DNA of 64,000 bases, taken from Cryptomeria japonica. Lineage: Eukaryota; Streptophyta; Pinopsida; Cupressales; Cupressaceae. Made by a program: the position numbers and the translations under genes. The notes below the pieces were generated by a model. The model worked only from the letters and a program-made list of their open reading frames with translations. It was not told the DNA's origin and did no database searches. Location of the stretch: contig NC_081415.1 of assembly GCF_030272615.1 (NCBI RefSeq), forward strand, positions 188,484,270-188,548,269, read 5' to 3'. Positions 35,106-46,485 of the stretch are shown here, one piece after another; the first letter of the stretch is position 1; each line of letters opens with the position of its first letter.

Positions 35106-36229
35106 CGATGAATACTAAGAGTGGGGGATGAATTAGTATGCAAAAATTTACTATAAGCAAACTCTTAAATAGTTTAGCAAATAACCAGTGCAACAAATTC
35201 ACTAATAAACTAGTTAAGATAAATGCAAACCAAATAGCAAACAAAGCATTCACCCATAAGAGAACAATCACCATAACACAAGATATTTGACGTGAAAACC
35301 CAAATAGGAAAAACCACGGTGAGAAGAAACTCACAAGTAACTATCTTTACAATAGTAACTAGACCGGTTAAGGTCATACAATGTTCTTCACCATAACAGA
35401 TCCTATTAGGAATCTAGATCTCTGTTAGGAGATAAGTCCTGTTAAAGACTACCTATTAGAGGATTTAAGATCCATAGTTGTGAACCACCTTGTTAGATGA
35501 TTTACAAAGGATTTGCTGAGCCTATCTAGTTAAAGGGCTTTAGACTTGTCAAAGATGTGAGTAATCAACAAGTGAATGATCTAACTAGTAGCATAGTATA
35601 CTTAATTAGATTCTTGACAACTCCTCGTTAATGCACTTCAACATTACTTCAGTCTTCTATATCTCCACACTCTATCTCTTCAATGATCACACATAACCTT
35701 TTCTTTTCTATCTCTCAAACATGCAAACCCTAGACATGATGTCCTTATAAAGGAATCTGATTTCATGTCGGTCAAATAGAATTAGACTACAAGTTCCTAG
35801 GTATAGTGCATCTAGACACATTTGGTAACACAACAAAAACACACCACCAAAGTGTCCATGGATGATAACTCATCACACATTATAGTAATACTGGTTGGCA
35901 ACTCATCACAAATATATACCGGCTAATACAATATACCAATTACTGGTTGTCAAAAATGAAGACTGGAAGATCGTCGTGTTCCAATTAACTACCACTTGGG
36001 TCCTTCATTCCACTTGAGCTCCTCATACCGCTTGGGGTCTTCATACCGCTTGGGGTCTTCAGTCAATCTATGACCGGTAAACCATTTCCTGCAAAATACC
36101 GATAGTCTAAAGACTATACATTCAATAATACACAATAGCAGTTGGAACAATTACCAGTTGAGCATAGCTCATACATCAAGAAAGTGTGTGTCCATCAATG
36201 ATAATCAAAACATCATCAAAATGCCAACA
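35106..36229 (-). repeat. 3' LTR of N2
   Basis: It starts CGATGAATACTAAG (TG lost to CG) and ends ATGCCAACA, and matches 41483-42586. An open frame at 34909-35334 is LTR and integrase antisense, not a gene. Confidence 0.87.
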
Positions 36230-36244
36230 ATCTCCCCCTTTGGC
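36230..36244 (-). promoter_or_regulatory. Polypurine tract of N2
   Basis: On the plus strand ATCTCCCCCTTTGGC follows the LTR end, identical to the site in C1. The phrase TTTGGCATTGATGG after it is also shared. Confidence 0.87.
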
Positions 36245-36484
36245 ATTGATGGAAACACTTAGGAAAATTTTGACATCTAAGTGTTTTACAACAAAAAAAA
36301 GATGCTACAATCAAAATTATTCCCCCTAAGCATATATACTCCTACCTTTGCAAAAATTACAAGTAAGTGCATGAAATGGTAACATTCACCAAAATTTTAA
36401 TTTACACTACTCCCCCTTTGCCAACAATGACAAATTAATGCAAAGTAACCCCTTTTTCCTTGTACAATAAAATAGAGTAGATGT

Positions 36485-39400
36485 TCATGACAACAAGGAA
36501 TGAAATTTCTCAAAAACAGATTTAATGTTTTGTACAAAAGTTTTCATGTCCAATGTCCATGACCCAAATAATGAGGTAGCAACCTCATTTTCAGTCTTCA
36601 TCTGGAATGTCAGTTCTTCCATTAAATCAATGGTACTCATCTCTTGAGTTACCGTGATAGCTTCCAAGTTGAGAAAACATCTCTGAAGAACCTGTAGTTT
36701 TGGCAATAGGAGTAGTTGAAGCTCCTGCAAATCTTGAGTCCAGTTGCTGATCTCTAAGTCCATCTTGGCAGTTTGATGCTGAAAATGATGAATAGTTTAT
36801 CCATAGGGAGTGAATAAATCATAGGGAATCTTTAAGTTGCTGATATATTCCTATAACTCCAATTGGAATTGAGCTTTCCGTTTGAGAACATCTTCACAAA
36901 ACAGATGGGGTTGGCAGATTTTACTCAATAGTAATTTTCCCTCACTCATAGCAACACTGATATCATTCTTCTGCTTCAGTAGTTGTGTCCTAAGTTCATT
37001 CATTTGCTTTAATAAGGCAATATTGAGTGCCTTTTCATGGTTTTTTCTTTCATTTGCTTGAGCAACATCTTCCAAGCATTGTACTTGGTCCTCCACTATA
37101 GTACATAGAAGTTTGAGCTTGGATAGAGAGGAGTCGGTACTGGGGAGGTTAGTATCAGGAATCAGACTGGTAAGGGTGTCAACAACATTTTGTATGACAT
37201 CCTGCTCTTTCTTCCTCCACAATTCTTCCAATCCCTCCTATGCAAGTTTGATGCCTCGAAGTAGCTCAGACTCATTTGCTGATTGAGTCAAACATGCAAG
37301 AGTTAGATCAATACGACTGGTGAAATCAACCTGCTTGGTTTGATCACCAGTTGCCTGAGGAGTTTTCCCTCCTTCTTTGATCTTGATCTTTACTTGTTTT
37401 CTCTTCTCTGCTTCCTTTTCCTCTTCCACTCTTTTCTTTTCTTATTCTTTCTTCTATTTTGACTCTTTCTCTTTCCCCTTTTTTGTTTCTTCTCCATTTC
37501 TTCCTTCTTATCCTCTTCCTTCTTTCTCTTCTCTTCCTCCTTCCTTTCTTCTTCCTTCCTCTTGTCTTCTTTTTTTTCTTCTCTTCTTATTTTCTCTTAT
37601 CTTCTTCTTTCTTCTTCTCTTCTTCTTTTCTCTTATCTTCTTTTTGCTTTTTCTTTTCCTCTTTTCTCTTGTTTTCTTATTGCCTTGATTTTTCCTCTTG
37701 TTCTTTCTCCACTTTCTCTTTGTCATGTTTCTCTTTCTCATCTTTTTCTTTGTCAGGGGTGACATCCACATTATCTAATGCATCAACATCAATAGGGTCA
37801 ATTTTTTTTGTCACTCTTTCACCCTGACTATCAAATACCTCATCCGGTTTGACTGAGGATAGGTCAGGTTCTAGATCAGCCTACTTAGCGGCTTCAGATA
37901 CTTGGTGTATTTTGACAACAACTTTAACATGTATATGTGTATCCTTTTCTACTTTAGAAGTTTTACCTTCTAGTAACCTGAGTCGCCTCCTTCTCATAAA
38001 GAAGATTCCTTTGTTCTTATCCATAATTTCAAATAACTCAAAATTTGAAGCATCAGGAAAGTACTGTGCAAAAATTTTCTCCCTGATCTCTTGTTCTTTT
38101 TCAGTGGCAATGTGCCATTTATTGTCCAGATAATTATACAAAGAATTTGGAGTAACAAATTTAATCTCAGAAGGTGACCAATCATTAATACATAAATATC
38201 TAATGACCTCCTATTCTACATCCTCTTTCCCACTCATTAAAGTCATCAAAATATTCTTTTAAGTCATCAAGCACTTTTCTCCTAATATTCTTTATTATCC
38301 TCTGACAATGTGTCATTGATTTATAGGAGGCAATATCCATATTTACCAGTGCAGAAGTTGTTGGTACATTACCAATAGACTTTGGATTTTTTCTTGATTA
38401 CCTTGACTTCTTTATTTCAATCTTTGATTTAGTGTCCTCTGACTCTGGTGAGTGATTCCTGGATTTCTGCTTCCTCTCGAATACTTTTACTAGAATAATC
38501 TTAGGTTTCTTTTTGGCTGGTGACCACTTGGTCACTTTCGGACTGGCAAATTAACTGGTGCAGATATTGATGGCACTACTTTGCCCTTTTTCGTCTTTGA
38601 TTCTTCAATTGGTGTGACCCTCTCCAAGTAGGTACCGGTTCTTTTCTTCTTTGCATCCAGTGGTGAGGCAAGTAGGGTAGAGGCATACCCGATCAATCTG
38701 TCATTCACCACTTCATACCCCATAGGGCCAACTACTTCCTTTCTAGGTTCCACAGCTTCCATTATGCGGTGAGCTATCCTTATTGTGAAGCAGATATCAT
38801 CTTCATACTTCTTCACTATATCACCAGATATCCTCATTCTCTGGTTCATCTTTTGTTTGAATTTATCAAAATACTTATTTAGAACCTCAAGATATGCAGT
38901 TCCCACTACTTGTAGACTCTCCTTAGTCTATCTAGAAACCAGTAGGTCAGTAGACCATTGAACATCACCGACTCCAGGGAAATAACCTTGAAAATAGAAG
39001 AATAGACCGACTAGAAGTTAGCCAAACCTGAACCTCAGTGATTTGTCTTGTTTGATGAATTTCAGATTCACCAACAATTGCTTCTATAAGAAGGTACGTA
39101 GGTCATATTTAGTATCTTCCTTGATCACCTTGTAAGTAGGATTCACCGCAGTAGCAGGGACATAATTCATTCCACTGGCATAAAATATCTTGTAACCGAT
39201 CACCATGCAAGCATATTTTACTAGATCATAAAAAATGGTGTTGATGGTCATTGCCCGTTGGTCATTCACAGAACCAGTGAGCTCTATCATTTTAGTTTTG
39301 GTGACCTTCCGTAGAACTAGTACTTCTCCAACATTGTAGAATCTAGTGACAACATGAATTGCTTTTGGTGTGATGTCATGGGTCTGCTCGAGATACATCT

Positions 39401-39725
39401 TGTCACCATGCACTCTAGTGAGGATAATGCGAATATGTTCTTTTGTAAATTCTTCCAGAAAGTATACTGCATTGTGTAGATTCATCTTCTCAAGGATGCT
39501 ATACTCTAGTTTTATCTTCTTGTCATCTCCACAGAACAGACTTAGCTGGGAGTGAATTACTAGGGATCCTAGGTCTTCCAACTTACAATCTATATACCTT
39601 GAAATATCTCCCTCGATAATAACTCCGATAGGAATTTGAGATAGGTCATTGTATCTCATTTTCTTTTGACAAAATTTAGGTGTATCTACGAGTGCACTAG
39701 AACTAGAACGTGATACAGAATCCAT
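36485..39725 (-). pseudogene. N2 ORF2: homologue of N1 ORF2
   Basis: The probable start is the Met at 39725 (MDSVSRSSSS), matching MASSSSIS in N1. The first part (to 39084) has IILTRVHGDKMYLEQ, KTKMIELTGSVNDQRAMTIN, YACMVIGYKIFYASGMNYV and KYDLRTFL. The frame continues in the same register through a TAG to FKQKMNQRMRISGDIVKKYE, MGYEVVNDRLIGYASTLLAS (38906-38532). Each block has its counterpart in the same order in N1. Downstream lie Lys/Glu-rich low-complexity sequence (37380-37830) and coiled-coil pieces (37231-36851, 36763-36485). Stops and frameshifts break it. Function unknown. Confidence 0.72.
37380..37830 (-). repeat. Polypurine/polypyrimidine low-complexity tract within N2 ORF2
   Basis: About 450 bases are nearly all C and T on the plus strand, in TCTTCTTTT-like runs. 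On the minus strand they encode a Lys/Arg/Glu run. The Ser/Phe/Leu-rich open frames on the plus strand are mirror images of this. The tract probably grew by slippage from an acidic-basic coding stretch. Confidence 0.8.
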
Positions 39726-40144
39726 AACCAAATGATAAGAAAGAATTTTTGAAAATACCTTCACAATCTGAAATTTAGGTTTTCCAATATTGCGCGTAGT
39801 ACACCACTTCAGCTATTAGTTCACCACTTAGTGTTCTTCACTGATTGCTTGAAGATGATTGCAATATCTTGCACATGATTTCTCCAAATGCTAAAAAAAT
39901 TGCTCTGGTTGCTCTACTCTTGAAGATTCTTCTTTCAAAAATAGATAAGTGAAAATGACGACGAAAACCCCTTTTAAACAAACTCTCACCAACCATAATA
40001 AATGCATCATTGCTAGGGTACAAACCCTAATTTTGCCTTTTACCACTTCAAATCTTCTGCCAATTAACAGGTAACATATACTGGTGAAGGTCTTTACTGA
40101 TATAAGCTGGGGGTTCAAAATATTTCACCGATATGTTTCCCCTA

Positions 40145-41432
40145 AGCTTTTCTGAAGCTTAGTTTTCCGGTTCAGAGACTTCAACACTAGGTGTAGAAGC
40201 AGGTTCATCCTATGACTCTTCTTCTGATTTCTTTTTCCAAGTTTTATTCATTTCCACCTAAACGGTTTCAACATCAATCTTCCCTTCTGGAGTGATCGTT
40301 ATATCATCTGATAGGTTCTTTCTCAGTCTGTAAGTTCTGGCAGTGTGTCCCAGTTTGTTGCAATGATAGCATACCATTCTAGGTGTTCTCCATGGTCCGT
40401 TATTCATACTTCCATTCTTCCTTCTGCATGTTGCAACAGTGTGACCACTACCACGATAGATCAAACAAGTTGCTCTCCAACTAGTTGCCACTTGATAACC
40501 AATTGACCGATAGTCATAGGTATTGTACCGATTGGGATTCCAGTTTGTTGGAAGTTCCAGGATAACTCCTTGAGTCCTTTGAGGATATCTCCTGGTGTTG
40601 TGCAAAACTAACCTGCATTTAAATGCTCTATGCCCAAACTTGTTGCATGCATAAAATTTTCCATTGAATCTATTGGATCTAGGCATATTATTTTAAAAAT
40701 AAGGAAAATTGTTGTAGGCCTTGCTTCTACACACATTGGCAGTATGTCGCTCTTTGAGACAATTAAAGCAAATAGGTTTAAATTTTTGCTTACCTTTATC
40801 CTTGGATGTTGGTTGCTTCTTTGATGCTTCAGCTTTTGTTCTAGAGGTCTCACCTTCCTCATACCCAGAGAACCAAGTCCAGTGGTATCCTTTGTTGGCT
40901 TTGTCGATTCCAGCTTTTGTTCTAGCTTAGCAGTACTTTGATTGAATTTGGAAAGTATTTCCTTTGACTTAGTAAGTTCCTTGGAAATAACAGCATTGGA
41001 TTCCATCAAAGTTGCATTCTCAGAAATAGCCATGTTTAGTTCATCTTGTATTTCTTCTTTTCCCACTTTACTCTCCTGGAGATGAGCAGTAAGGGTACTG
41101 ATTTCTTGCTTTAGCTTGGAGATATGATGATCTTTGTTTTTTACCAGATCTTCAGCTTTCCTTCTGTTCTCAAGCTCCTAGCTCATTTTGATAGTCAGTC
41201 CTTCCAACTCCCTTCTTAGATTGACTTTAGATTCATTTAGTTTTTCAACTTCTTCAACTAGGGCATCCATGTCAGCTTCATGAGAAGAGCTATTTTTAGT
41301 AAGTTCCATCAGTTTCTCAGCATGCTTTCTTCTCTTGGCCAAAGAGGCTTTATACTTGACTTTGAGTTCATCATAGGCTCTCTCAGTCTGAGTGAGATGA
41401 TGAGTAAGTTCTCTCACACTGTATTCCCCCAT
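40145..41432 (-). pseudogene. N2 ORF1: Gag-like, coiled coil plus four degenerate zinc knuckles
   Basis: Likely start MGEYSVRELTHHLTQTERAY at 41432, just inside the primer site. A long coiled coil (41432-40900) is followed by zinc knuckles: CFNCLKERHTANVC (about 40777) is intact apart from Arg before His, FYACNKFGHRAFKC has lost its first Cys, CLIYRGSGHTVATC its second and CYHCNKLGHTARTY its last. Frame breaks occur near 41178, 41066 and 40680. The layout is the same as N1 ORF1. The role would be RNA binding and packaging. Confidence 0.75.
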
Positions 41433-41468
41433 ATCTCCTTCCAAGTGGTTAGACTTATAGAAAGATTG

Positions 41469-41480
41469 GCTCTGATACCA
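41469..41480 (-). promoter_or_regulatory. Primer binding site of N2
   Basis: GCTCTGATACCA on the plus strand is the complement of the initiator tRNA-Met site, two bases from the LTR end at 41483. Confidence 0.9.
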
Positions 41481-41482
41481 AT

Positions 41483-42586
41483 TGATGAATATTAAGAGGG
41501 GGGGTGAATTAGTATGCAAAAAATTACTGTAAGCAAACTCTTAAATAGTTTAGCAGATAACCGGTGTAGTAGATTCTCTGATAAACGGGTTAAGATAAAT
41601 GCAAACAAAATAGCAAACAAAGAATTCACCCACAAGAGCACAATCACCATAACACAAGATATTTGACATGGAAATCCAAATAGGAAAAACCATGGTGAGC
41701 AAAAACTCACAAGTAACTATCTGCAGAATAGTAACCAGATCGGTTAAGGTCATACAATGTTCTTCACTAGAACAGATCCTGTTAGGAATATAGATCTTTG
41801 TTAGGAGATAAGTCCTATTGAAGACTACCCATTAAAGGATTTAAGATCCACAGTTGTGAACCACCTTATTAGAGGATTTACAAAGGCTTTGTTGAGCCTA
41901 CCTGGTTAAGGGCTTTAGACTTATCAAAGATGTGAGTAATCAACAAGTGAATGATCTAGCTAATAGCATAGTATGCTTAATTTGATCCTTGACAACTCCT
42001 TGTTAATGCACTTCAACATTACTTCAGTCTTCTATATCTCCACACTCTATCTCTTCAATGATCGCACATAACCTTTTCTTTTCTATCTCTCACACATGCA
42101 AACCCTAGACATGATGTCCTTATAAAGGAATCTGATTTCATGTCGGTCCAATAGAATTAGACTACAAGTTCCTAGGTATAGTGCATCTAGATAGATTTGG
42201 TAACATGACACAAATATGAATATAACTTATCACACATTATAGTAATATTGGTTGGTAACTCATCACAGATATATATCAGTTAATACAATATACCGATTAC
42301 CAGTTGTAAAAAATGAAGACTAGAAGATCGTAGTGTTTCGATTAACTACCACTCAGGTCCTTCGTTCCACTTGAGCTCCTCATACCGCTTGGGGTCTTCC
42401 TACCACTTGGGGTATTCAGTCAATCTGTGACCGCTAAACCATTTCCTACAAAATACCAATAGTCTAAAGACTATACATTCAATAATACACAATACCAGTT
42501 GGAACAATTACCAGTTGAACATAACTCATACATCAAGAAAGTGTGTGTCCATCAATGACAATCAAAACATCATCAAAATGCCAATA
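41483..42586 (-). repeat. 5' LTR of N2
   Basis: It starts TGATGAATATTAAG and ends ATGCCAATA, directly before the GTATG duplication. The shared copia U5 block (AGGAAAAACCATGGTGAG) is at about 41680-41700. Confidence 0.87.
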
Positions 42587-42905
42587 GTATGTAGAACTCA
42601 TAGAGCTAGAAGAAGTTAGAGAAAGGGATATGCAAACCCTAAGTGTCCATTAGGGACAAGTCAAGAGATATTTTGACAAGAAGGCTACCTTTAGGACCTT
42701 CAAAGTTAGAGACCTTGTCCTGAAGTAGGATGCTAATAGAGAAAAGCCAGGAAGACACTCAAAGTTTGACGCAATATGTAGTGGTCCTTATATGATTACA
42801 TGCTGCAAGGAGGAAAATTATTTCAATTTATCAAAGACTAAATGGTCCTCCCTATTACAATTAATGGTATTCACCTCAAATAATGTGCTTAGGGCGATTT
42901 TCAGG
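42587..42905 (+). pseudogene. Element B integrase, C-terminal part
   Basis: The frame continues from 35105 with a repeat of the 5-base duplication. It reads RERDMQTLSVH, a stop, GQVKRYFDKKATFRTFKVRD and LVLK, a stop, and HSKFDAICSGPYMI. These are the residues that close gypsy integrases (the KFD..W.GPY box, with the Trp lost). Homology ends near 42905; the next 200 bases up to the LTR at 43120 show no gene. Confidence 0.75.
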
Positions 42906-43119
42906 TTTCTTGTCAATATTTATAAATATTTTCCAGTTTTCTCATGAAGTGCACGTGCATAGGTTGTTCTTTCTAGAATGGAAAATTTTTGATGTCTCAT
43001 AGGTTGTAGGGGTACAAGTTTGTTGTCTCTTTTAGACCTTGACTCTATGCCCAATGAAATATATAAGGCCTTTGGTCTTTTTCCCACGCAAGCTTTTCAC
43101 CCTCATAAGTTGCCAAAAA

Positions 43120-44287
43120 TGTTGACTAATTTCATGTCAACTATTAGCCCTAGAAAAATCCACTCTGAGACATTTAATTGGCTAGAAAACCCTAAGGAAA
43201 ACCTCCTTTTGGCCCTTAAAACCTAAACCCTAATTGATAAGGCTTTTAAGCCTTTGAAATCCTATTTGGGCTCTAGATTCTAATCAAATGTTGACTGGGT
43301 CAATCATATCACTTAACTTCTACCGACTAGAGGGTCTTCAAGCATAGTGGGGCCGATTTCTCCATTTCCTCCTATTGGCTAGTGAGGTCCTTGGCCTTTT
43401 TGACAAATCTTCCAAGGTCAGTAGAGTGAACTTTTGGTCTTGCTGATAAGCCTTGTCTTGGCAAACTCCTATCTTTGTCAGCATGACCGCAAGCCATGTC
43501 TTAGCGAACTCCCCCTTTTCAACGATACCTTCAAAGGCCAACAAAGCACAAAATGCATCTTGATGAAAAAACCATTTCTTGTTGAAAGGGCTGAAGGGCA
43601 TGGAGGGCCCGACATGATACGTCACCCGAGATGGTCTCGACAAACACTTGGATTAGTGGGCCTTGAGTGGTGAATTATTTTCGGTATAGCTTCCAATTAT
43701 AGACAAAACAAAAATAAGCATCATGGCGAATGGTTTGTCTTGCCGAAAGGACCAAATTCCATGGGGGAGCCCCTCCCATGAGCGACAATTGGTCTAGTGG
43801 GTCCAGCTTTATATGTGGCATGACCTTGGCCATGGATTTTTACTTAAAGGGGTGATCAACAATGATTGGGCCCTATAAATGCTATGTGGCAATATCGTGT
43901 GTGTCCATATTTGCATGCCATGGGGATCAAAGGGCTAAAATTAAAACTTGACAGGCATATACAAATTTGAATTCTCTATGCTGGGGGTTGTTGAGTGGAT
44001 GGTTGATGACCTATTTCTAACCTATTTGACCCTGAATCTGATCTGATTTAGATCTACCCACTCTCAGACATCCTCCATTACTCCAAAAGGGATTCTACAA
44101 ACCGATTCTAGATGCCTCCCAAGGCCATTCAATATGGATCAAAGACTTTTTTTACCCTACAAGTGACACCATGATGCATACAAACATAGAGACTTCTCCT
44201 CTCTATGGGATTTTTTGCTTTTCCCTAATGGTAGAAATATTTAGAGACTTAACACATGCAATCAAATAGATTTGTCGATCAAATTAC
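43120..44287 (+). repeat. 3' LTR of element B, first part
   Basis: It starts TGTTGACTAATTTCATGTC after a short A-rich tract (GCCAAAAA) and follows the 5' LTR from 17228 to about 18425. The text stops at ATTAC (44283-44287), where C2 was inserted, and resumes at 50895. Confidence 0.83.
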
Positions 44288-45330
44288 TATTGCTATTTTG
44301 GTATGGTTTTGTCATTGATGTCAACACCTACTAAAACTCTAGCACTTTGGAGATCTAGCAACATTCACCAGCAAGCAAGTGAGTTTTGCATAGTCATCGG
44401 TATATGGTACACCGATAGGATATAATGTTCACCGACACTTAAAATGGCATGGAAAACACTTGGTAATGTCAAAGACATTGTTTGGACATCTTATCTTGGA
44501 GAATTGTTTATTGGCATATTCGTGTTTGTATATTTGTTGTTATTGGCAAATAGGTCTAGGTTATGCACCAATAGGTTTATCTTTTCCAGATTAGGACGAC
44601 ACACTATGGAGATGATTAATTATTGTTGAAAATGCATTAAGCCAACATGTTGTATCGGTTATTGCATCGAATATTATATTGTTTGTAAAGTGATTTTATT
44701 GTAATATCTTGTAGAGCCGACCTACTAAAATTGGTCTTTGGTTATGGTATAAATGTAAGGTCTTATTTGTAAGATCGAATGTGGAATGCGAAAAAGAGTT
44801 ATAAGGAGGTATATGCAAGATTAAGTAGAGCTATACATGTAGACATCATTTGAAGATGAAGCTTGATTTTTGTGAAAGCATATCAGAACTACACCGGTAC
44901 TGAATCTAGCATATGAAGATGCTATTTTGAGTACTACATTCTTATTGGATTTAACCATCCAGTTGTAGTCAGTGTGACTCCCATTTGTGTTTGAGCAGTA
45001 AGCTCTAGGCGCTTGGCCTTTCTGCACATGTAGACCCCATTTATGTACACTTACTATCTGTAGTAGTATCATCTGATTGTGGGTAAGGTTTCCCACCGTG
45101 GTTTTTCCCCTTACAGGGTTTCCACATACAAATATTGGTGTTATGTGTTTGTCTTTTTGTTTCATGCATTAATCTTTACCGATATTGCAATTATCTATTA
45201 AATCTGTCCACAAGTCTAACAGACTATTTCACCGATATTAAGTAGTAAATTGGTTAAGTTGATTTTGGTTTAAATTTATTAGACAATTGATTCACGCCCC
45301 CCCCCTCTCAGTTGTCTCTGGGACCTAACA
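44288..45330 (+). repeat. 5' LTR of C2
   Basis: The first bases TATTGCTATTTTGG align with TGTTGGTATTTTGG of the 3' LTR, so the terminal TG has mutated. It ends GACCTAACA. A TATAAAT box lies at 44748-44754. By eye the two copies differ at about 10% of positions near the start. Confidence 0.9.
44748..44754 (+). promoter_or_regulatory. TATA box of the C2 LTR
   Basis: TATAAAT is kept in both LTRs (also 50316-50322), about 580 bases before the LTR end. This fits the start of the element transcript. Confidence 0.55.
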
Positions 45331-45332
45331 AT

Positions 45333-45344
45333 TGGTATCAGAGC
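45333..45344 (+). promoter_or_regulatory. Primer binding site of C2
   Basis: TGGTATCAGAGC follows the LTR after two bases, complementary to initiator tRNA-Met. Confidence 0.92.
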
Positions 45345-45386
45345 CTAGTCCTCTTTTGTAGAATTTTAACAACTTGAGGAGATCCA

Positions 45387-46485
45387 ATGTCTACTAACTA
45401 TTTCAGGAAGGACAACCCTAAACTTGATGGAACCAACTATGGCATATGGAAGATCAGAATGGAGACACATCTAGATTGCATTGGAAAGGACATCTAGGAT
45501 GTTACAAAGATAGCTATATTGCTCCCACTTCCAGTCAGCCTAATCCACCTAACTTGACTAAAGATGAGGAAAATGATTGTAAAGCAAGAGAAACACTTTT
45601 GAGCACATTAACATATCAACTGCTAAAGCTATTTGGGATCATTTGGAAACACTGAATGAAGGAGATTCCACAATCAAAATTGCAAAACTTGAAATCTTCC
45701 GGGTCAGGTATACAAATCAGAAAATGGAAGAAGATGAAAGGATTTTTGCTTTTATGGAAAGAGTTAATGAAATTGTTTTGGGTATTAAATGTTGTGGAGG
45801 AACCTTAAGTGAAGATGAAATTGTTTCAAAATTTTTAGGAGGATTTCCACCGACATATAAAATGAAGTTTACTACTATAAATGAGTTAAGAACAATGCGT
45901 AATACATCAGTAACTAGGGATACATTGATTGGAAAACTTTTAGCCTTTGAAATTGAGGAATTTGGTCTTGTTGCTACTATAAAAACAAATTTAGCCTTTA
46001 AAGCATCAACATCATCTGCATTTGACAAATCTGATTGGAAAGCCTTTTATGCAAGAGAACTTGAGGAAAGCAGGAGAGAAAATGAAGAACTTGAAGAGCT
46101 TGAAGCACTATTTGCAAGGAAAATTCCTAAAGGTCCAGTTGGAAGTAAGTATGAAGGCAAAGCACCCTTTAAATGTTTTAACTGCAATAAGATTGGTCAT
46201 ATGGCTTCAAGATGCCCTGATAGACATGCTAGACTAAGAGAAGAAGCTAGAAGGACATACAAGCCTAACCTTGATTTTCAGAGATACAAATTTAAGAAGA
46301 ATAAAGACAAATATTGTTATATTGCTAATGAAGGAGTGACTAATGATTCTGATGAGGATCCAACAAACAATGGATGGGTTTTTCTTGCTATAACAGAAGA
46401 TCAATCGACACTTGCAGTCCAACTGGTAGAGCAAGCCTTGGTAGCTAAAATTGAAGTAAAGGATGAGTGGATCATTGATTCTTGA
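45387..46485 (+). pseudogene. C2 Gag
   Basis: ATG at 45387 opens MSTNYFRKDNPKLDGTNYG and then WKIRME, a standard copia Gag start. A TAG at about 45495 and frameshifts near 45510 and 45640 break it. From 45643 the frame is open for 280 codons: ETLNEGDSTIKIAKLE, then DEIVSKFLGGFPPTYK, and an intact zinc knuckle CFNCNKIGHMASRC at about 46173-46214. It ends at the protease site. The protein would form the particle around the RNA. Confidence 0.88.

Larger units (their letters stand above)
35106..42586 (-). mobile_element. N2: non-autonomous copia-type element related to N1
   Basis: 3' LTR 35106-36229, PPT 36230-36244, primer site 41469-41480 and 5' LTR 41483-42586. GTATG at 35101-35105 and 42587-42591 is a perfect target-site duplication inside the integrase of B. 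The interior carries ORF1 (coiled coil plus zinc knuckles) and ORF2 (homologous to N1 ORF2), with no pol. The LTRs differ by eye at about a tenth of positions. Same gene order as N1. Confidence 0.88.

Noticed and set aside
37377-37827. Ser/Phe/Leu-rich plus-strand open frames
   Set aside because: Mirror of the Lys/Glu-rich coding tract of N2 ORF2 on the other strand.
43434-43673. 79-codon frame at 43434 and the opposing 101-codon frame
   Set aside because: Both lie in the B 3' LTR and neither is intact in the 5' LTR.
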